The notes under the pieces: generated by a model | What the model saw: only the letters and a program-made list of their open reading frames with translations | The model's database searches: none | What the model was told of the DNA's origin: nothing | Translations under genes and position numbers: made by a program | Shown: in pieces, positions 21,191 to 33,949 of the stretch | Numbering within the stretch: the first letter of the stretch is position 1 | Layout: each line of letters opens with the position of its first letter | Source: Scolanthus callimorphus | Lineage: Eukaryota; Cnidaria; Anthozoa; Actiniaria; Edwardsiidae | Length of the DNA stretch: 64,000 nucleotides | Assembly (NCBI GenBank): GCA_033964015.1 | Contig: CM066916.1 | Location: forward strand, 28,227,404-28,291,403 | Direction of reading: 5' to 3'

Positions 21191-22067
21191 CATTGGTTAC
21201 GAACATTGAGTGCGCTTCTGCGTACGTCCAAGCACCAATTTAATTGATCCAAGAGACAAATTAGTATTCAACTTTAGAAGGCGGACTAATACGGAGCATA
21301 GCAACAAGAGTGAGAGCATTTGTTTTTTCCTTTATATTTCCCTGCACCAGAATAATGGCGCCTTATAATCAATCAGACATTATTCAGAAAGATGACAATA
21401 TCCCATGCAGTGGACAGTTTAAAGATCGAGAATTCGTAGGATGAATAATTTTGCTCACAGCGTTGCTATATCAGTGTTATCTGGAAAAACTTCAAAGCAC
21501 GTGCAGACTTCTTCCGCAATTTATTACTTATTCGGCATTTTCCCAACGAAATGAAACCTCGCACAATTTTTATCAGTTTCCTTGAGATATTGTGCTAAAA
21601 GGAATTTTAATCCGGTACGGTTTTAACATATTATTTCACAAGTTTTGCTACCAACTTCATCTCAAAAGTTCCACATGAATAGGCTCATTGTCATGTTGTT
21701 GCTCAATAATTGCTTGATAAATTTGAAACATTAATTTGTTTGCCTCTTAAATTCATTTCACTATCTGGAAATTTAATCAGAAAGTAACCTGGTTATTTGT
21801 GCTCGCGATTTGGGGTTTCTTTTGTAATGTATAGACTGCAAATGTCCTCTCGTTCAAGAATGCTACACACGATACACAGTGACGCGCGCACGGATTCAAT
21901 AGTATGAGTTTTTTGGGGAGCGGGCCAACATACATGTTCTTGTAATGAACATTTTTTCATAGTCATTCCTTAAAAAGAGTGCGATCGTATTGTTCCATTG
22001 CGTAAGTTTGCAAAAAACATATTGTAATTTACATATTGGATACGGGCTTTGAAAATTTGGAAAACTT
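21191..22067. other. No gene seen
   Basis: AT-rich spacer without a frame or second copy that I could recognise. Confidence 0.5.
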
Positions 22068-22362
22068 ACAGCTGTTTTGAGTATTCTGCGAACTCTCCCG
22101 TTGGACTTCAAATGGCGATCTGGCTTCCGTCCATCAAACTCTCGGGTCTTATTTGAGTCTTTGCCGACTGTAAAGTTAGCCATTTGTTTTGAAAAAGATA
22201 ACAAAAGATGCAGTTAGGCTAGGGGATTTCACTAGGACGGCGAAGAATTGAATTCTACGTATTCCAAAGAGTTTCAAAGTTTGATTGACGGAAGCCAGAA
22301 AGCAGTTTGACGGTTGGAAATCGATCTCGAGAGTTCGCAGAATACTCACAACAGCTGTAAGC
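22068..22362. mobile_element. Inverted-repeat element
   Basis: CTTACAGCTGTTTTGAGTAT with TCTGCGAACTCTC at 22068-22105 pairs with GAGAGTTCGCAGAATACTCA and CAACAGCTGTAAG at 22330-22362. CTGGCTTCCGTC near 22120 pairs with GACGGAAGCCAG near 22287. It is a foldback or MITE, non-coding. Confidence 0.65.
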
Positions 22363-22980
22363 TCCAGACACAAAACTTAAGGCCAAAAACTGAAGAGCAG
22401 CTAGAATATGACCATACTTTCTCTGAACATTTGCACCTCGCACTTTAAGGCTTGCACCCGAGGCGAAAATTATGGTTTAAAGTCAAAATTTATCGTTCGC
22501 TAATATGTAGATTTCTTCAATTGAGTTCATTTCACAGGCCAGTGAATCTTTAGCGCATGTGAACTGCGTTTTGCCGCGGTGTCACTTGCAGTATCTTAAT
22601 GGGATTTCAAGGTACGACACGTGGTACAAAACGAGAGCTCTGGTTGGCTAATTAGCTCACGAATAATATTGAGTATTTTAAAAATACTTTTGCCAGTCGC
22701 TGTAGGTTGTTTACACCCATTCTTGGATTGCAATCAATTTCCTTTGGGAATTAAATAACAAAAGCGCGACAGCCACGCTGTTGCCCTGAACAATGGGAGC
22801 AAATGAATTTTGTTTTGTGACGGCACATGCAATCCAAGAATGCAGCGTTTCTTTATGTATTTTAGGCAACCAGATGAGCTAGAAATGTTTGAATTCAAAC
22901 TTTATTCGACTTTATTCTTGTGTTCTTTCATGGTAAACAGATTGCGAAAAGAATTTGCCGAAATGTTTGCATTAATATTA
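22363..22980. other. 3' flank of ZNF-2 with degenerate finger sequence
   Basis: On the minus strand the sequence past the ZNF-2 stop still resembles a decayed finger (codons for CGKFF and later HERTQ) and contains two AATAAA hexamers (about 22902-22918), one derived from the linker codons GGAATAAAG. Homologous stretches follow ZNF-4 (40905-41000) and ZNF-5 (54240-54340). Confidence 0.5.
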
Positions 22981-24485
<1,505 letters not shown>

Positions 24486-24933
24486 CTAAGAACCAGAGAA
24501 GAACAAACTTTTCAGCAAATCAATGAAAATAGGCCTCCTATTCCATTTTTCCATTTCAGATCACGTGGCATTCATTTGAATAATCTTTTGTTGATTGGAA
24601 TGCTCCATATTCATATATCCTTAGGTGCGTAGTAGAAGATGAAAGAAAGTATACTCATGGGTATGCCATGTGATCTGAAATGGGAAAACATTGCACCCAA
24701 GCCGAGGCCTTGTTTATGCCACTGACATATTAGGTTTTAAGGGACGTCAAACGTCATACGTGTCATTATTTAGGGGTCGTCTCCAGTGTAACAACCATTC
24801 CCTGAGGACACATTTGTGTTTAGTTACTATTTAATCATGACTGGTTCAACCTTCGTTATACCAAAACAAACAAACCTTTGTGACGCAGCTGGTGAGTTCT
24901 TACACTGGAAATGACCTTATTTAGCGGATGTAG
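24486..24933. other. ZNF-2 intron end with a small insertion
   Basis: The sequence next to the finger exon matches the other ZNF regions up to CCCAAGCCGAGG, then about 210 bp are unique (24707-24918) before the family sequence TTAGCGGATGTAG resumes. The inserted part shares AACCATTCCCTGAGGACA and TTCTTACACTGG words with 61085-61200. Confidence 0.55.
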
Positions 24934-25879
24934 TCGGAGTGGAAGCTGAATAAGTGGACCTTGATTATTCCTTATTCTTTGACATTTTTCTTCAATTATT
25001 TATTATTCCTTTTCATTATTTAGGCGTTATTCATTATGTTGGAAAGTCACTCTTAGCGAACTAAGAACTTCCAGATCTAAGTAGTACATGCGGACTATTA
25101 TCAGTGACTCATGATGACTATGCATGATTAAATACAATCTAGATATTTCCGGAATGATTCATGTATTATTCATATATTATATTTGTAAAACTACTTTGAG
25201 TGTAATGGTTCTATTTTTGGGACAATGATGTAATGTTTACCTTCTAGAATATCCCGTGACTAGGTATATAAGCTGTACGATCACGGACATTTATCACCTT
25301 GTGTTAACCTGCCCTTGTGGAAAGGTACCGCTGCTGATTAAAGACTGATTGGCCGTTTTCACACTAGAGACGGATGATTCGTCCAGACGACTTTAGGGCA
25401 AGATTTTTAGTGCGTCTCTTACTTCGTCAGTTGCTTCGTCTTGTGTGAATACGGGCAAGAGACGGATAAAGTGTCCAGACGAATTAAGTGGCTTAATCCG
25501 TTCGAACTGACGAACTAAATCATTTAATTCGTCTGAACGTTTTATCCGTCTCTTGCCCGTATTCACACAAGACGAAGCAACTGACGAAGTAAGAGACGCA
25601 CTAAAAATCTTTGCCCTAAGTCGTCTGGACGAATCATCCGTCTCTAGTGTGAAAACGGCCATTTAAAGAATCAAGACGTCTTCATTTCGGTTCAGACCAA
25701 CATTTTCAACACATTATTCATTATTAAGTGTTGCATTTAAAAAAATCAACACAACCAACATTATTCATTTGTAGGAACTTCTTATTTTATTATTCCTCGA
25801 CTTTTCGACGCAATTATTCATTATTCATTTGTTCGTAAGACCCGTTATTCATTATTTATTATTCAGCTTCCACCCCCGA
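24934..25879. mobile_element. TIR element with GATGTAG direct repeats
   Basis: The ends TCGGAGTGGAAGCTGAATAA and TTATTCAGCTTCCACCCCCG are inverted repeats. GATGTAG flanks both sides (24927-24933, 25880-25886), or 8 bp allowing one mismatch, so a hAT-type origin is likely. The target word GGATGTAG is the same family sequence seen intact at 8214 and 43528. Many ATTATTC words fill the flanks of a nested palindromic MITE. Confidence 0.75.
25351..25660. mobile_element. Near-perfect palindromic MITE, nested
   Basis: Almost the whole 310 bp is one inverted repeat. GGCCGTTTTCACACTAGAGA pairs with the right end, and AAGAGACGCACTAAAAATCT pairs with the left interior. ATT flanks both sides (25348-25350, 25661-25663). 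The 89-codon frame on the minus strand is a by-product of the palindrome. Confidence 0.9.
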
Positions 25880-25896
25880 GATGTAGGGCTGCAACC

Positions 25897-25919
25897 CAGG
25901 GGGGGGGGGGGGGGGGGGG
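25897..25919. repeat. G homopolymer
   Basis: About 22 consecutive G after CAACCCA. Its length is unreliable in any assembly. Confidence 0.95.
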
Positions 25920-26417
25920 TAATCTCGATGATCAACTAGCCTGTCAGAAGTTTCAACCCCAAAAAATACCCGCGGATTTTTTAACACTCAAGCTTTTCTT
26001 CTTCTGAAATACAAACAGTATACTCGCCAAGATACCTTGTGTTTACTTGGTTGTGTCAATACTAAAACCAAAACACTTAGTTAGCTACATGCCTACGCTG
26101 CAATTGATTCTGCAGAGCGTCCATTAACTAAAATGTCAATTTCTCAACATATTAGTCTGGTTATTCCGCAATCCATTCTCATGGAGTGTTTATAGCATTC
26201 TGAATATATTTTTAACAAATCACCAGGAAATAACCACTCTTTTGAGATTTTGGAAGGACGGTTAGGGACACAGTTTTCATATCAAAGTCCCATTGTGAAT
26301 TTCTCATGCTGACCAACTTAAAGGGGTGGTCATATCAAAAACTACTCAAGCAAAGCTCCACTGAACTAGTGAATGTCAGTCATAACAAGGTTCTCAGTTC
26401 AGTTTTTGGGGTTGCAT
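25920..26417. other. ZNF-2 intron, no gene
   Basis: 26250-26325 matches 8655-8745 in the ZNF-1 intron. AACTAGTGAATGTCAGTC near 26365 resembles 9385 and 57680. Confidence 0.55.
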
Positions 26418-26748
26418 GCCCCCCTTTTTTAAGGGCGGGGGTGCTCGTCAGGAACTTTCGATTTTACCCCTAAAAGGTACCTAAAATGGCGTCTCTTAGA
26501 TGATTTTGACCCCCAAAAGGAACCAACAAGTCGTATTTACCCTCGTAATTTTCTCTTGTATTTTATCCAAGTGAAAATATGTCTGAAATTCAGGCTTCAA
26601 ACAAGTGTGATTGCTAAAACGGACCCCTAACTGGTACCTATCTGGAAAAAAGTTTTCAAATTTTATCCCTAAAAGGTACCAGAGGCCTAATTTTAAACCC
26701 TAAAGGGTACAACGAGCACCCCTGCCCCAAAAATATGTCCCCCCCAGG
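26418..26748. mobile_element. hAT-like MITE with duplication GGTTGCAT
   Basis: GGTTGCAT lies at 26410-26417 and 26749-26756. The termini contain CGGGGGTGCTCGTC and, inverted, ACGAGCACCCCTGCCCC, linking it to the 16584 family. About five inner motifs read CCCTAAAAGGTACC or close variants. Confidence 0.8.
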
Positions 26749-26964
26749 GGTTGCATGGTGAATCAACACTAATAAGAGCAGCAAAACTGGCTAAGCGAAA
26801 TTTTAAATGATAACAGAAAAAAACCTGACCAAGGAAACAAGTTAAGAATTTAGGAAAATCAAAGTATTGTACGAATACGAGCGCTATCTCTCTAACGTAA
26901 CAAATATTGATCATAGGATTGAGTTAACAAACTGAGACTTAGCAACCATTCCCTAGCATCGAAA

Positions 26965-27755
26965 CAGGATGTTACGCTCGGCCCTATGTCAAACCTAATG
27001 AAAGACTTGCCTAATCTGTAACGGAAACACCGTAGAGGATGAACATCATTTCTTAGTTAGCTGCCCTTCCTACGAAAGCAACCGGAAAAGTTTCTCAACA
27101 GGAAGCAAAATAAAACTTCGAAATATCAGGGATCCTGACATTCTTATGCATAATTAAAAGTACCTATGTGTGGGAATGCATGAGGGAAGGAAAAAACAAA
27201 AGGCGTTAAAGTCCAGGGATACCGTGACATCGGCCTTCCCCACTCCCCCCCCCCCCAAAAAAAAAAAATTATATATATATAATAATTAATAAAAATAAAA
27301 GTGTAAAAAGAGAAATGGAGGGAAAACAAAAGGTGTAAAAGAAAAAAATGAATCGGAACAAATAGCCAAAATTGAAATTACAAAATGATAGCGATATTAT
27401 TATATAGACAAGAGTGTTTTACTGGGAAATATGCCACTCGTAGATCTCATAGGAAGCTACATCCGGGTCCTGAGTGACATATATTCCATATCCTCACTAG
27501 TGAGGATATTGGTCAAAACAAAAGTGCTTGGAAATCAATTAGGAATATTTTTTTCTGGTTTCTATATAATAAAAAGAAAACTACATGGCGGCTTGAAGAT
27601 ATGAGTTTTATTTACTGATATTTTTTATTTTTATTTATTTATTTATTTTTTTATTGGTAAACGAGCCCATGTAATCGTTTGTGCTACACAGCGCCAATAA
27701 AATATGTCTATGTCTATATCTATATCTATGTCTCTATCTATGTCTATGTCAACAC
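26965..27755 (+). pseudogene. 3' end of a non-LTR retrotransposon
   Basis: The plus strand codes ERLCLICNGNTVEDEHHFLV then SCPSYES, the CxxC...H...C zinc-knuckle tail typical of the end of non-LTR reverse transcriptase ORFs. The frame ends soon after, and an A/T-rich 3' region follows. The region finishes in GCGCCAATAAAATATG and a tail of TCTATG/TCTATA repeats (27698-27752), as in CR1/L2-like elements that end in short tandem repeats. The catalytic core is missing (5'-truncated). A C-run and A-run at 27246-27268 interrupts the 3' region. Confidence 0.65.
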
Positions 27756-28405
27756 TTGTCATGTGATAAAATGAGACTTAAATTGGCCCCAACCCTAGCT
27801 TTCTGGCCTTTTCCTAGGCAACCTTACCATCAATCCCTGATCCTAGTTTGAGGCTAACCGAAACACAAACTATTACCAGGGACTACTTTAAGGGTAATAG
27901 TCACGTGGCCTAGATTTTTATTTTGTGAGGACAGACAGACAGATGGACAGACAGACAGACAGTGTTTATTTAGAGAACCGTATATGATTTGTACATAGGC
28001 GTAGCCTCTAGATAATTATATAAAAGGAAATTAAATTGGCCAGGTTTGCCTTAAGGCGAAGCAATCATAAATAGGAGGAAAACGTGGGAATTAATTACCT
28101 CCAGGTGGTTTCTAGGTATTTTCCAAGATGTCGGAAAGCTAGTTCCCAGGACTTTCCGAGATGGCAATCAAGTAAAATTTCCGACCCTGGGGACTGTGTA
28201 GATGTCGAAATCTCCACCCTCAGAGCACTTTCTTTTCCTGGGTTACCCATCCCCCCCTTCCCCCCCTCACACACACCCTGGGGTTAAAAATAGATAGGTA
28301 CATTATACTTAACAAAAGTCCCCTAATTTTAAGAATGACATAGTCAAGTGGACAAAATATTGTGGACTCACGAAGCACAGGTTCGTCATGTTGTCGAGTG
28401 CTCAC
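27756..28405. other. ZNF-2 intron start, no gene
   Basis: An (ACAG)n tract at 27931-27962 leads into GTGTTTATTTAGAG, probably the tail of another retroelement in minus orientation. C-rich tracts lie near 28250. Confidence 0.5.
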
Positions 28406-28456
28406 CTCTTCGTCCGCGTTCGTAGAGACTCGAGTTTGCACTTCACCGTCCGCCAT
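28406..28456 (-). CDS. ZNF-2 candidate exon 1 (17 codons)
   Basis: It codes MADGEVQTRVSTNADEE from an ATG in CCAAGATGGCGG and ends in phase 0 at GTGAGC (28400-28405). The finger exon 3.9 kb downstream on the same strand is entered in phase 0. Relative to the ZNF-4 copy the only base change in the 51 nt is silent (ACA to ACG). The leader upstream (GATCAGCGGTCTATCTC) is conserved with changes. Confidence 0.6.
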
Positions 28457-28586
28457 CTTGGATTAAGAGATAGACCGCTGATCACAACTATTGAAGGCTA
28501 TATAACAACACGGGCTTTAGGACGATGGTAAAATCCGTGACTGGGATGTCTAGAGTGTTATTTTTACATATCAATAGCCCGCTGTT

Positions 28587-28802
28587 AAAATCCCTGTATA
28601 CACCAAAGAGAGGCTCAGACGGGCAATGTTCTCTGTGGGCACTTCCCTTTGCCAAATACTGTAGCAAGTCATTTCGATCTACTGCCAGTAGTGGCGAAAA
28701 TGTATTTCTCAACTTTTCTTCCCGCCATTTGAACAACACGTGCGCTTGAAAAAACAGTGCCCGCTTGAGCCTCTCTTTGGTGTTAAATACAGGCTTCCCA
28801 CA
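28587..28802. mobile_element. Inverted-repeat element upstream of ZNF-2
   Basis: CCCTGTATACACCAAAGAGA followed by GGCTCAGACGGGCA pairs with TGCCCGCTTGAGCC and TCTCTTTGGTGTTAAATACA at 28758-28796. It is 215 bp long and non-coding. It lies about 150 bp upstream of the ZNF-2 start and could affect its promoter. Confidence 0.65.
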
Positions 28803-29345
28803 GTGCCGCGAAGGGCTATTAATCATTGTTGTTTTTGCCGAATGCACTTGGGAGGACTGGGTCGAGTCGCGGGGGCTACCTGTGGGCTATTTTAGCGTGG
28901 TTACCAAGCCAAAAACAATGGCGGGCAGATCGGGAACTCGAGTCTCTGTCATTCCTGCAAGGTTTCATTCAAAATTTCACAGTTTTCTTTGCTACATTTG
29001 CCGAAAATCTTATAAAAGAGGATCTCCTGTCACTTCCTTATAAGGTAAATGATTCCAAATATGGTTTTGGCCGGGAGGTGTTGAAAACGACAATTTTCAT
29101 CAGGGATTGTTTGATATGTATTATTTTGCAGCAACTGATTTTCTGTTGTAAGGTTACGCGCGGCTACACCATACACAGGCCAATTTTTGTTGGCAAGACA
29201 AACAATTCTGACTGATAGGCTCGTGTAGTGACCCGCAATGAGCTTACGACAAAATTTCTTTCGTCTGCTTTTTGTATCAAACACGTTTGATTTTCAAATC
29301 GTCGCCGACAAATTAAAAGTCGTCTCGTGTGTGGCGGCGGCGCGC
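28803..29345. other. No confident gene
   Basis: Frames at 28826-29215 and neighbours lack family features. AAAACAATGGCGGGCAGATC near 28913 contains another ATGGCGG start-like word on the plus strand, without conserved copies. Confidence 0.4.
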
Positions 29346-30020
29346 GATACGACAGATTATTATACATTGTACTAACTATCTCGATTCTGATTGGCTAAAA
29401 GCACGCGCTTTACTTTGGGAATCACGCACTTTAAGGGTCTCGCTGATTCTTGATCAGCTAGCTGATTCTTGATCCTACGCGCGCAATGTTTCATGGGACT
29501 ACAGCCCTTGAATGTTTCCCCTTAACAAGGCGCTTGTGTAAAAGAAATTGCTTGACAGAAAAAAAGTATTTTCACTGAATCAATGTATAATAAAACAATT
29601 ATTGAATTCGGTTTTTGTGATTTCCAGAATAAACAATATCTCGCCAAGTGGAATCAGGCTCGGCCTTACGGCCTCGCCTGATTCCACATGTCTCGACATT
29701 GTTTATTCTGGAAATCACAAAACCTCATCCAATAATTGCTTATTATTATACATTGTACTCGCTATATCGATTCTGATTGGCTACGAGCGCGCGCTTTACT
29801 TTGGGAATCACGCACTTTGAGGGTCTTCAAGAATCAGCTAGCTGATTCTTGATATGCGCGCAATGCATCATAGGACTAGAGTGCTTTCCCTATTTTAACA
29901 AGGCGCTTGTGTCAAAATAATTGCTTGATAGAAAGAAAAGTATTTTTACTGAATCAGTGTATAATAAAACAATTATTGAATTCGGTTTTTGTGATCTCCA
30001 GAATAAACAATGTCGAGACA
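29346..30020. repeat. Two direct copies of a ~380-bp repeat around a hairpin
   Basis: ATTATTATACATTGTACT-NNCTAT starts copies near 29357 and 29745. Both run through CTGATTGGCTA, CGCGCTTTACTTTGGGAATC, AGCTAGCTGATTCTTGAT and AACAAGGCGCTTGTGT. At the end of the first copy TTGTGATTTCCAGAATAAAC and GTGGAATCAGGC pair with GCCTGATTCCAC and GTTTATTCTGGAAATCACAA, with CGGCCTTACGGCCTCG at the tip. Confidence 0.8.
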
Positions 30021-31256
30021 GGTGGAATCAGGCGATGCCTAAAATCCCACCCTTTTTGTCTTGTTTCTTATTTACGCATGCGCGCTTGCGTACCCAGAGC
30101 ACATTGGCTCGCCTGCTCGCAGGGTAGACTCAGGGACATCCATTTAAGGGCCGTCGCTGATTGGTTGATTTTGAGCGTTGGAGAATGCGCTTTTAAGCAT
30201 TCTTTCTCTCAGCGGCTCTCAATCTCGTTCCCAGAGCCCGTGCATCTTTGAGCCAGCGGAAGATACAGGGCTGTGGAATAATCAATTTTTTTCCTAATAT
30301 CTGGGTACTCTTCAGTGCGCATGAGTTTGACCTTGACCGTTACTAAAATCATGGATTTATCATACAGTTCTTCAATATGTTATAGGAATTTTTCACACCT
30401 TGAATTCGTAGATACAAGACCAGCTAAAAGCAGTTTTAAAAACATAAATTACTGATATATTTTATTCGGTTTTGAGCAACTTTGTTTTTGCAAAACAGCG
30501 CGCGCCCTGCTTGAACTGTAAGTGGCGTGATCTTCTCAGGCAGCGCGCGCGTGACAAATTTTGTCAACAACTGAACAATTCCCTCAGAATCAAAACTTTT
30601 GTTGCATGATTTCGCCCTGTTACAATGCCAGTTTTGGAAAATTGATCTTAAGAAATGCTTACGAAACTTCACAAGATAGATCTACAAGTGGAAAGACTTT
30701 GAAGCGCATCGTTTGATAGCGGAAAATGTTTTCGCCCAACAGGTGATGTTTGTGAGAAAATATTTTCAGTTGGATTTCCTTCATATTCAATCGCGTGCAT
30801 GGGCAATGGAGAGGAATGACGAGCCAATGAAAATCGTCGCAGAACTTGATTATTCCAGAGCTCCGTATCTTGGCGCTGGCCTAAAAGATACGCGGGCTCT
30901 GGGAACGAGATTGAGCGGCTCTGTATTAAACCTCGCGCATGCGTTAGTGGCTGTCACCCCGGGACCCCCCCCCCCCCCCCCCCCCCCCCCCCGCGAGGTT
31001 AACTTGCGGTTAGTCATACACAATTTTCAATGATAGACCTCATATTTCCATAGCTTAACTTTACGAAGGTAATTATTAACTTAGTTTTACCGATTACCGA
31101 CAAAGACCGCACATTTTACTGTGCGACTACGTCAACCGGGCCATCCCGTGTGTTAGAATCTCATTATTTCAGCCCAAAATGGTGTAAAAGGAGGTAAGAA
31201 AGACTCAAATGAAGGTGTGTCATATATTTATTTTCTCATTATAACGATATGAAATG
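30021..31256. other. Between ZNF-2 and ZNF-3: no gene
   Basis: Contains a ~33-bp C homopolymer (30960-30993) flanked by CACCCCGGGA. A single copy of TTTACTGTGCGACTACGTCA followed by ACCGGGCCAT at about 31116-31144 matches the ends of the element at 61297-63211. GCGCGCGC words occur near 30500 and 30545. Confidence 0.55.
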
Positions 31257-31419
31257 GACGATTCCAGCTATAAGCGCGCGCGCTCTTCTTTATTCAGAAT
31301 ACCCAAGCCATGTCTTAAAACTACCAGAATGCAGCGCGCGCTTTTTTTACCAGTTTGTTCGACAAATGTCCCACATTTACCGACATGCAGCGCGCGCGTG
31401 CGTTATAGCTGGAATCGTC
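31257..31419. mobile_element. MITE with GACGATTCCAGCTATAA ends
   Basis: The ends GACGATTCCAGCTATAAGCG and TTATAGCTGGAATCGTC are inverted repeats. GCGCGCGC occurs four times, three of them after a CAG or TAAG word. No coding potential. Confidence 0.75.
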
Positions 31420-31504
31420 TATTCATTCTTACAGTTCCCATGAATTCCTTATACACAGATTGTAAGCTTGGGCCGCCTGTGGTGTGTACCACACGATTAA
31501 TATA

Positions 31505-31648
31505 CACTTAATGACTGCTCCCGAGGGAAACAGCAGCGAGTTTTGTTTCCCCGAGAATCTCGATGTTTCCCGAGACGAATTCGAGGGAAACATCGAGATT
31601 CGAGGGAAAACAAATCTCGCTGTTTCCCGAGGATGCAGTCATTAAGTG
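31505..31648. mobile_element. Palindromic MITE
   Basis: CACTTAATGACTGCTCCCGA pairs with TCGGGAAACA...GCAGTCATTAAGTG. The inner parts CATCGAGATTCGAGGGAAA and its inverse also pair, so most of the 144 bp folds back. Nearby at 31715-31785 are GCGCGGGCAACA and CCGCGCGGGCTACA words of another repeat. Confidence 0.8.
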
Positions 31649-31981
31649 TTTTATTATATAGCAAAAAGAAAATACGGTAAAAATAGTCCGCCGAAATTTC
31701 TCGCTCTAGCGATGTCGCCCGCGCGGGCAACAATTTTTTAATTGTAGACCGCGCGGGCTACATTGGGTTTGTAGTCCGCCGCGTAACCATGATAGAACCA
31801 ACCAGAGCGCATGTTTTGATCGAATAAACACGAGCTATATAACAAGACCATTTACTGACCCCTAATGTATTTGTACATGCATGCTAGATTGCTTGCATTC
31901 ACGACCCTGTCCCTGTATGTTTTTTCATAGTATCTTAGGATCATGATATGCTAGGAACCGACCAACTAAAACATTTTCCAC

Positions 31982-33217
31982 TTAATATTTGCAACCATAC
32001 GGCTTTCTTCCTGTCATGCTCTTTTCATGTCTTGCTCGGCTATTTGAAAAAGAAAAACGTTTACCGCAATGTTTGCATTCATATGGCTTTATTCCTATAT
32101 GTGTACGTTCATGGTTTGCTCGGTTACTAGACCTACTAAAACATTTACCACAATGTTTACAATGATATGGCTTTATTCCTGTGTGTATACGCTCATGTTT
32201 GCCCAGGTTATCTGACCGATTAAAGCATTTACCACAATGTTTGCATTTATATGGCTTGATTCCTGTGTGTATACGTTCATGTCTTGCTAGGTCAGCAGAC
32301 CCACTAAAGTATTTACCGCACTGTTTGCATTCATATGGCTTTATTCCTGCGTGTATACGTTCATGTGTTTGTAAGTCACCAGACCCACTAAAGCACTTCC
32401 CACAAAGTTTGCATTTATATGGCTTTATACGAGGATGTTTACGTTCATGTTTTGCTAGGTTACCGGATTGATTGAAGCATTTTCCACAAAGTTTGCATTC
32501 ATAAGGCTTTATTCCTGTATGGATACGTTCATGTCTTCTGAGTGGACCAGACTGACTAAAGCATTTTCCACAATGTTTGCATTCATAGGGCTTTATTCCC
32601 GTGTGTATACGTTCATGTGTTGCTAAGTAACTAGACCTACTAAAGCATTTACCACAATGTTTGCATTCATATGGCTTTATTCCTGTGTGTATACGTTCGT
32701 GATGTGTTAGGTTACAAGATTGATTGAAACATGCTCCACAATGTTTGCATTTGCATGGCTTTATTCCTGTGTGTATACGTTCATGTTTAGCTAGGCTGCT
32801 AGGATCACTAAAACATTTACCACAATGCTTGCATTCATGTGGCTTTACTCCTGTATGTATACGTTCATGTCGTGCAAGGTTACCAGACCTTCTAAAGCAT
32901 TTTCCACAATGTTTGCATTCATACAGCTTAAACCTTGACTGTTGTTGTGCTTCATCACTTGTTTTACTAAAACATTTCCTGCCATGGCCATCATCCCTTT
33001 CCGTTTCCTCAGACCTTTGCTGATCTTTATTCACATAATCAATTGCAAATTCCCTCAGTACAAATGTGGACTGTTCCTCAAGGCCGACTTGAGCACCTTG
33101 CAATATTGCGATATTCTGTTCTTCACATCCAATCCTTTCCTTCTTTATCATGTGTTGAAGCTCATCACCAGTGTCCATACATGTGTTCACTTGAATCACT
33201 TTAGACTTGATCTGTTC
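31982..33217 (-). CDS. ZNF-3 finger exon, 11 C2H2 fingers
   Basis: Probable nuclear DNA-binding protein. It opens after TTCTCTGGTTCGTAG (acceptor AG at 33218-33219) in phase 0, with codons EQIKSKVIQVNTCMDTGDEL. This is shorter than the usual family start, which reads [10 protein letters not shown]. The SUMO-type IKKE is kept. Eleven fingers follow, mainly of the ECKHCGKCFSRS type, so this is the most distinct member (CKHCGKCFS against CKQCGKCFT). Finger 11 ends HEKSM, losing its last His. The frame closes at YGCKY-TAA, and a shifted remnant (GGAAAATGTTTTAGT, coding GKCFS) lies beyond, so a further finger was lost by a small indel. No RNA evidence is available. The proposed first exon is at 38932-38982. 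Confidence 0.9.
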   Translation of the reverse strand, partial: EQIKSKVIQVNTCMDTGDELQHMIKKERIGCEEQNIAILQGAQVGLEEQSTFVLREFAIDYVNKDQQRSEETERDDGHGRKCFSKTSDEAQQQSRFKLYECKHCGKCFRRSGNLARHERIHTGVKPHECKHCGKCFSDPSSLAKHERIHTGIKPCKCKHCGACFNQSCNLTHHERIHTGIKPYECKHCGKCFSRSSYLATHERIHTGIKPYECKHCGKCFSQSGPLRRHERIHTGIKPYECKLCGKCFNQSGNLAKHERKHPRIKPYKCKLCGKCFSGSGDLQTHERIHAGIKPYECKQCGKYFSGSADLARHERIHTGIKPYKCKHCGKCFNRSDNLGKHERIHTGIKPYHCKHCGKCFSRSSNRANHERTHIGIKPYECKHCGKRFSFSNSRARHEKSMTGRKPYGCKY

Positions 33218-33949
33218 CTACGAACCAGAGAACAACAAACTATTGAGCAAAGCAATTACAATTTACAGTTGCAATTTAAAGAGCCCATGTCAGCTACTCC
33301 TTTGTTATTGTTTTCGTTCGATATTAGAAGACGAATTATGTGTAGAAATATCCTTAATAAACATCTAAAAACAAAGTTTCAGATTTAATTTAGTACCCAA
33401 ATTCAATCGAGAACATTGCGCAATATTCTCTAAATCAGCCGATGGAATAGATGGTTTCTTTGACTTGGTATGTTGCTATGCTGTCAAAATGGCGGCTGAT
33501 ACGGGCTCTTTGAGAGTAAGCAATGAATGGCCAGGTAGCTACTGACTTTATTAAACCCATTGAGGTCCTGACTACTCTTGGAGGCCCACTGCCAACTGCC
33601 ATCTTGCACTTTTTAATGAAATATTGCAAGAACTTGGATGGAAAATAGTTAGACTAGCCGAAATTGTTTTAATAACTAGTAAAAACTGCATAAAATGTCA
33701 AAGATTAAAAGATTTCAAGTATGGCTATAAGATTTCAGGCTTTTAACGGGAATCAAACCCATAATAATAATAATAATATAAACGTTCTGGGAGCATTATA
33801 CGGGCTCAATGCTCTTACAATAGAAAAAAAAGTATATAATTTCGATAAATATATATATATGCAAATTTCTAGCTAAAACTATAATTACATAAGTAAGATA
33901 AATTAAAGAATAATTAAGATAATTTCATAAATTGTTTATATCTAAAATT
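33218..33949. other. ZNF-3 intron end, no gene
   Basis: No conserved frame. An (ATA/AAT)n stretch lies near 33760. Unlike the other ZNF regions, the usual TTAGCGGATGTAG sequence is not present here. Confidence 0.5.

Noticed and set aside
25393..25662. 89-codon minus-strand frame
   Set aside because: Lies entirely within a palindromic MITE, and the frame reflects the inverted repeat.
32181..33023. Plus-strand frames over ZNF-3 (CIRSCLARL, LKHLPQCLH repeats)
   Set aside because: Mirror images of the finger repeat on the opposite strand.
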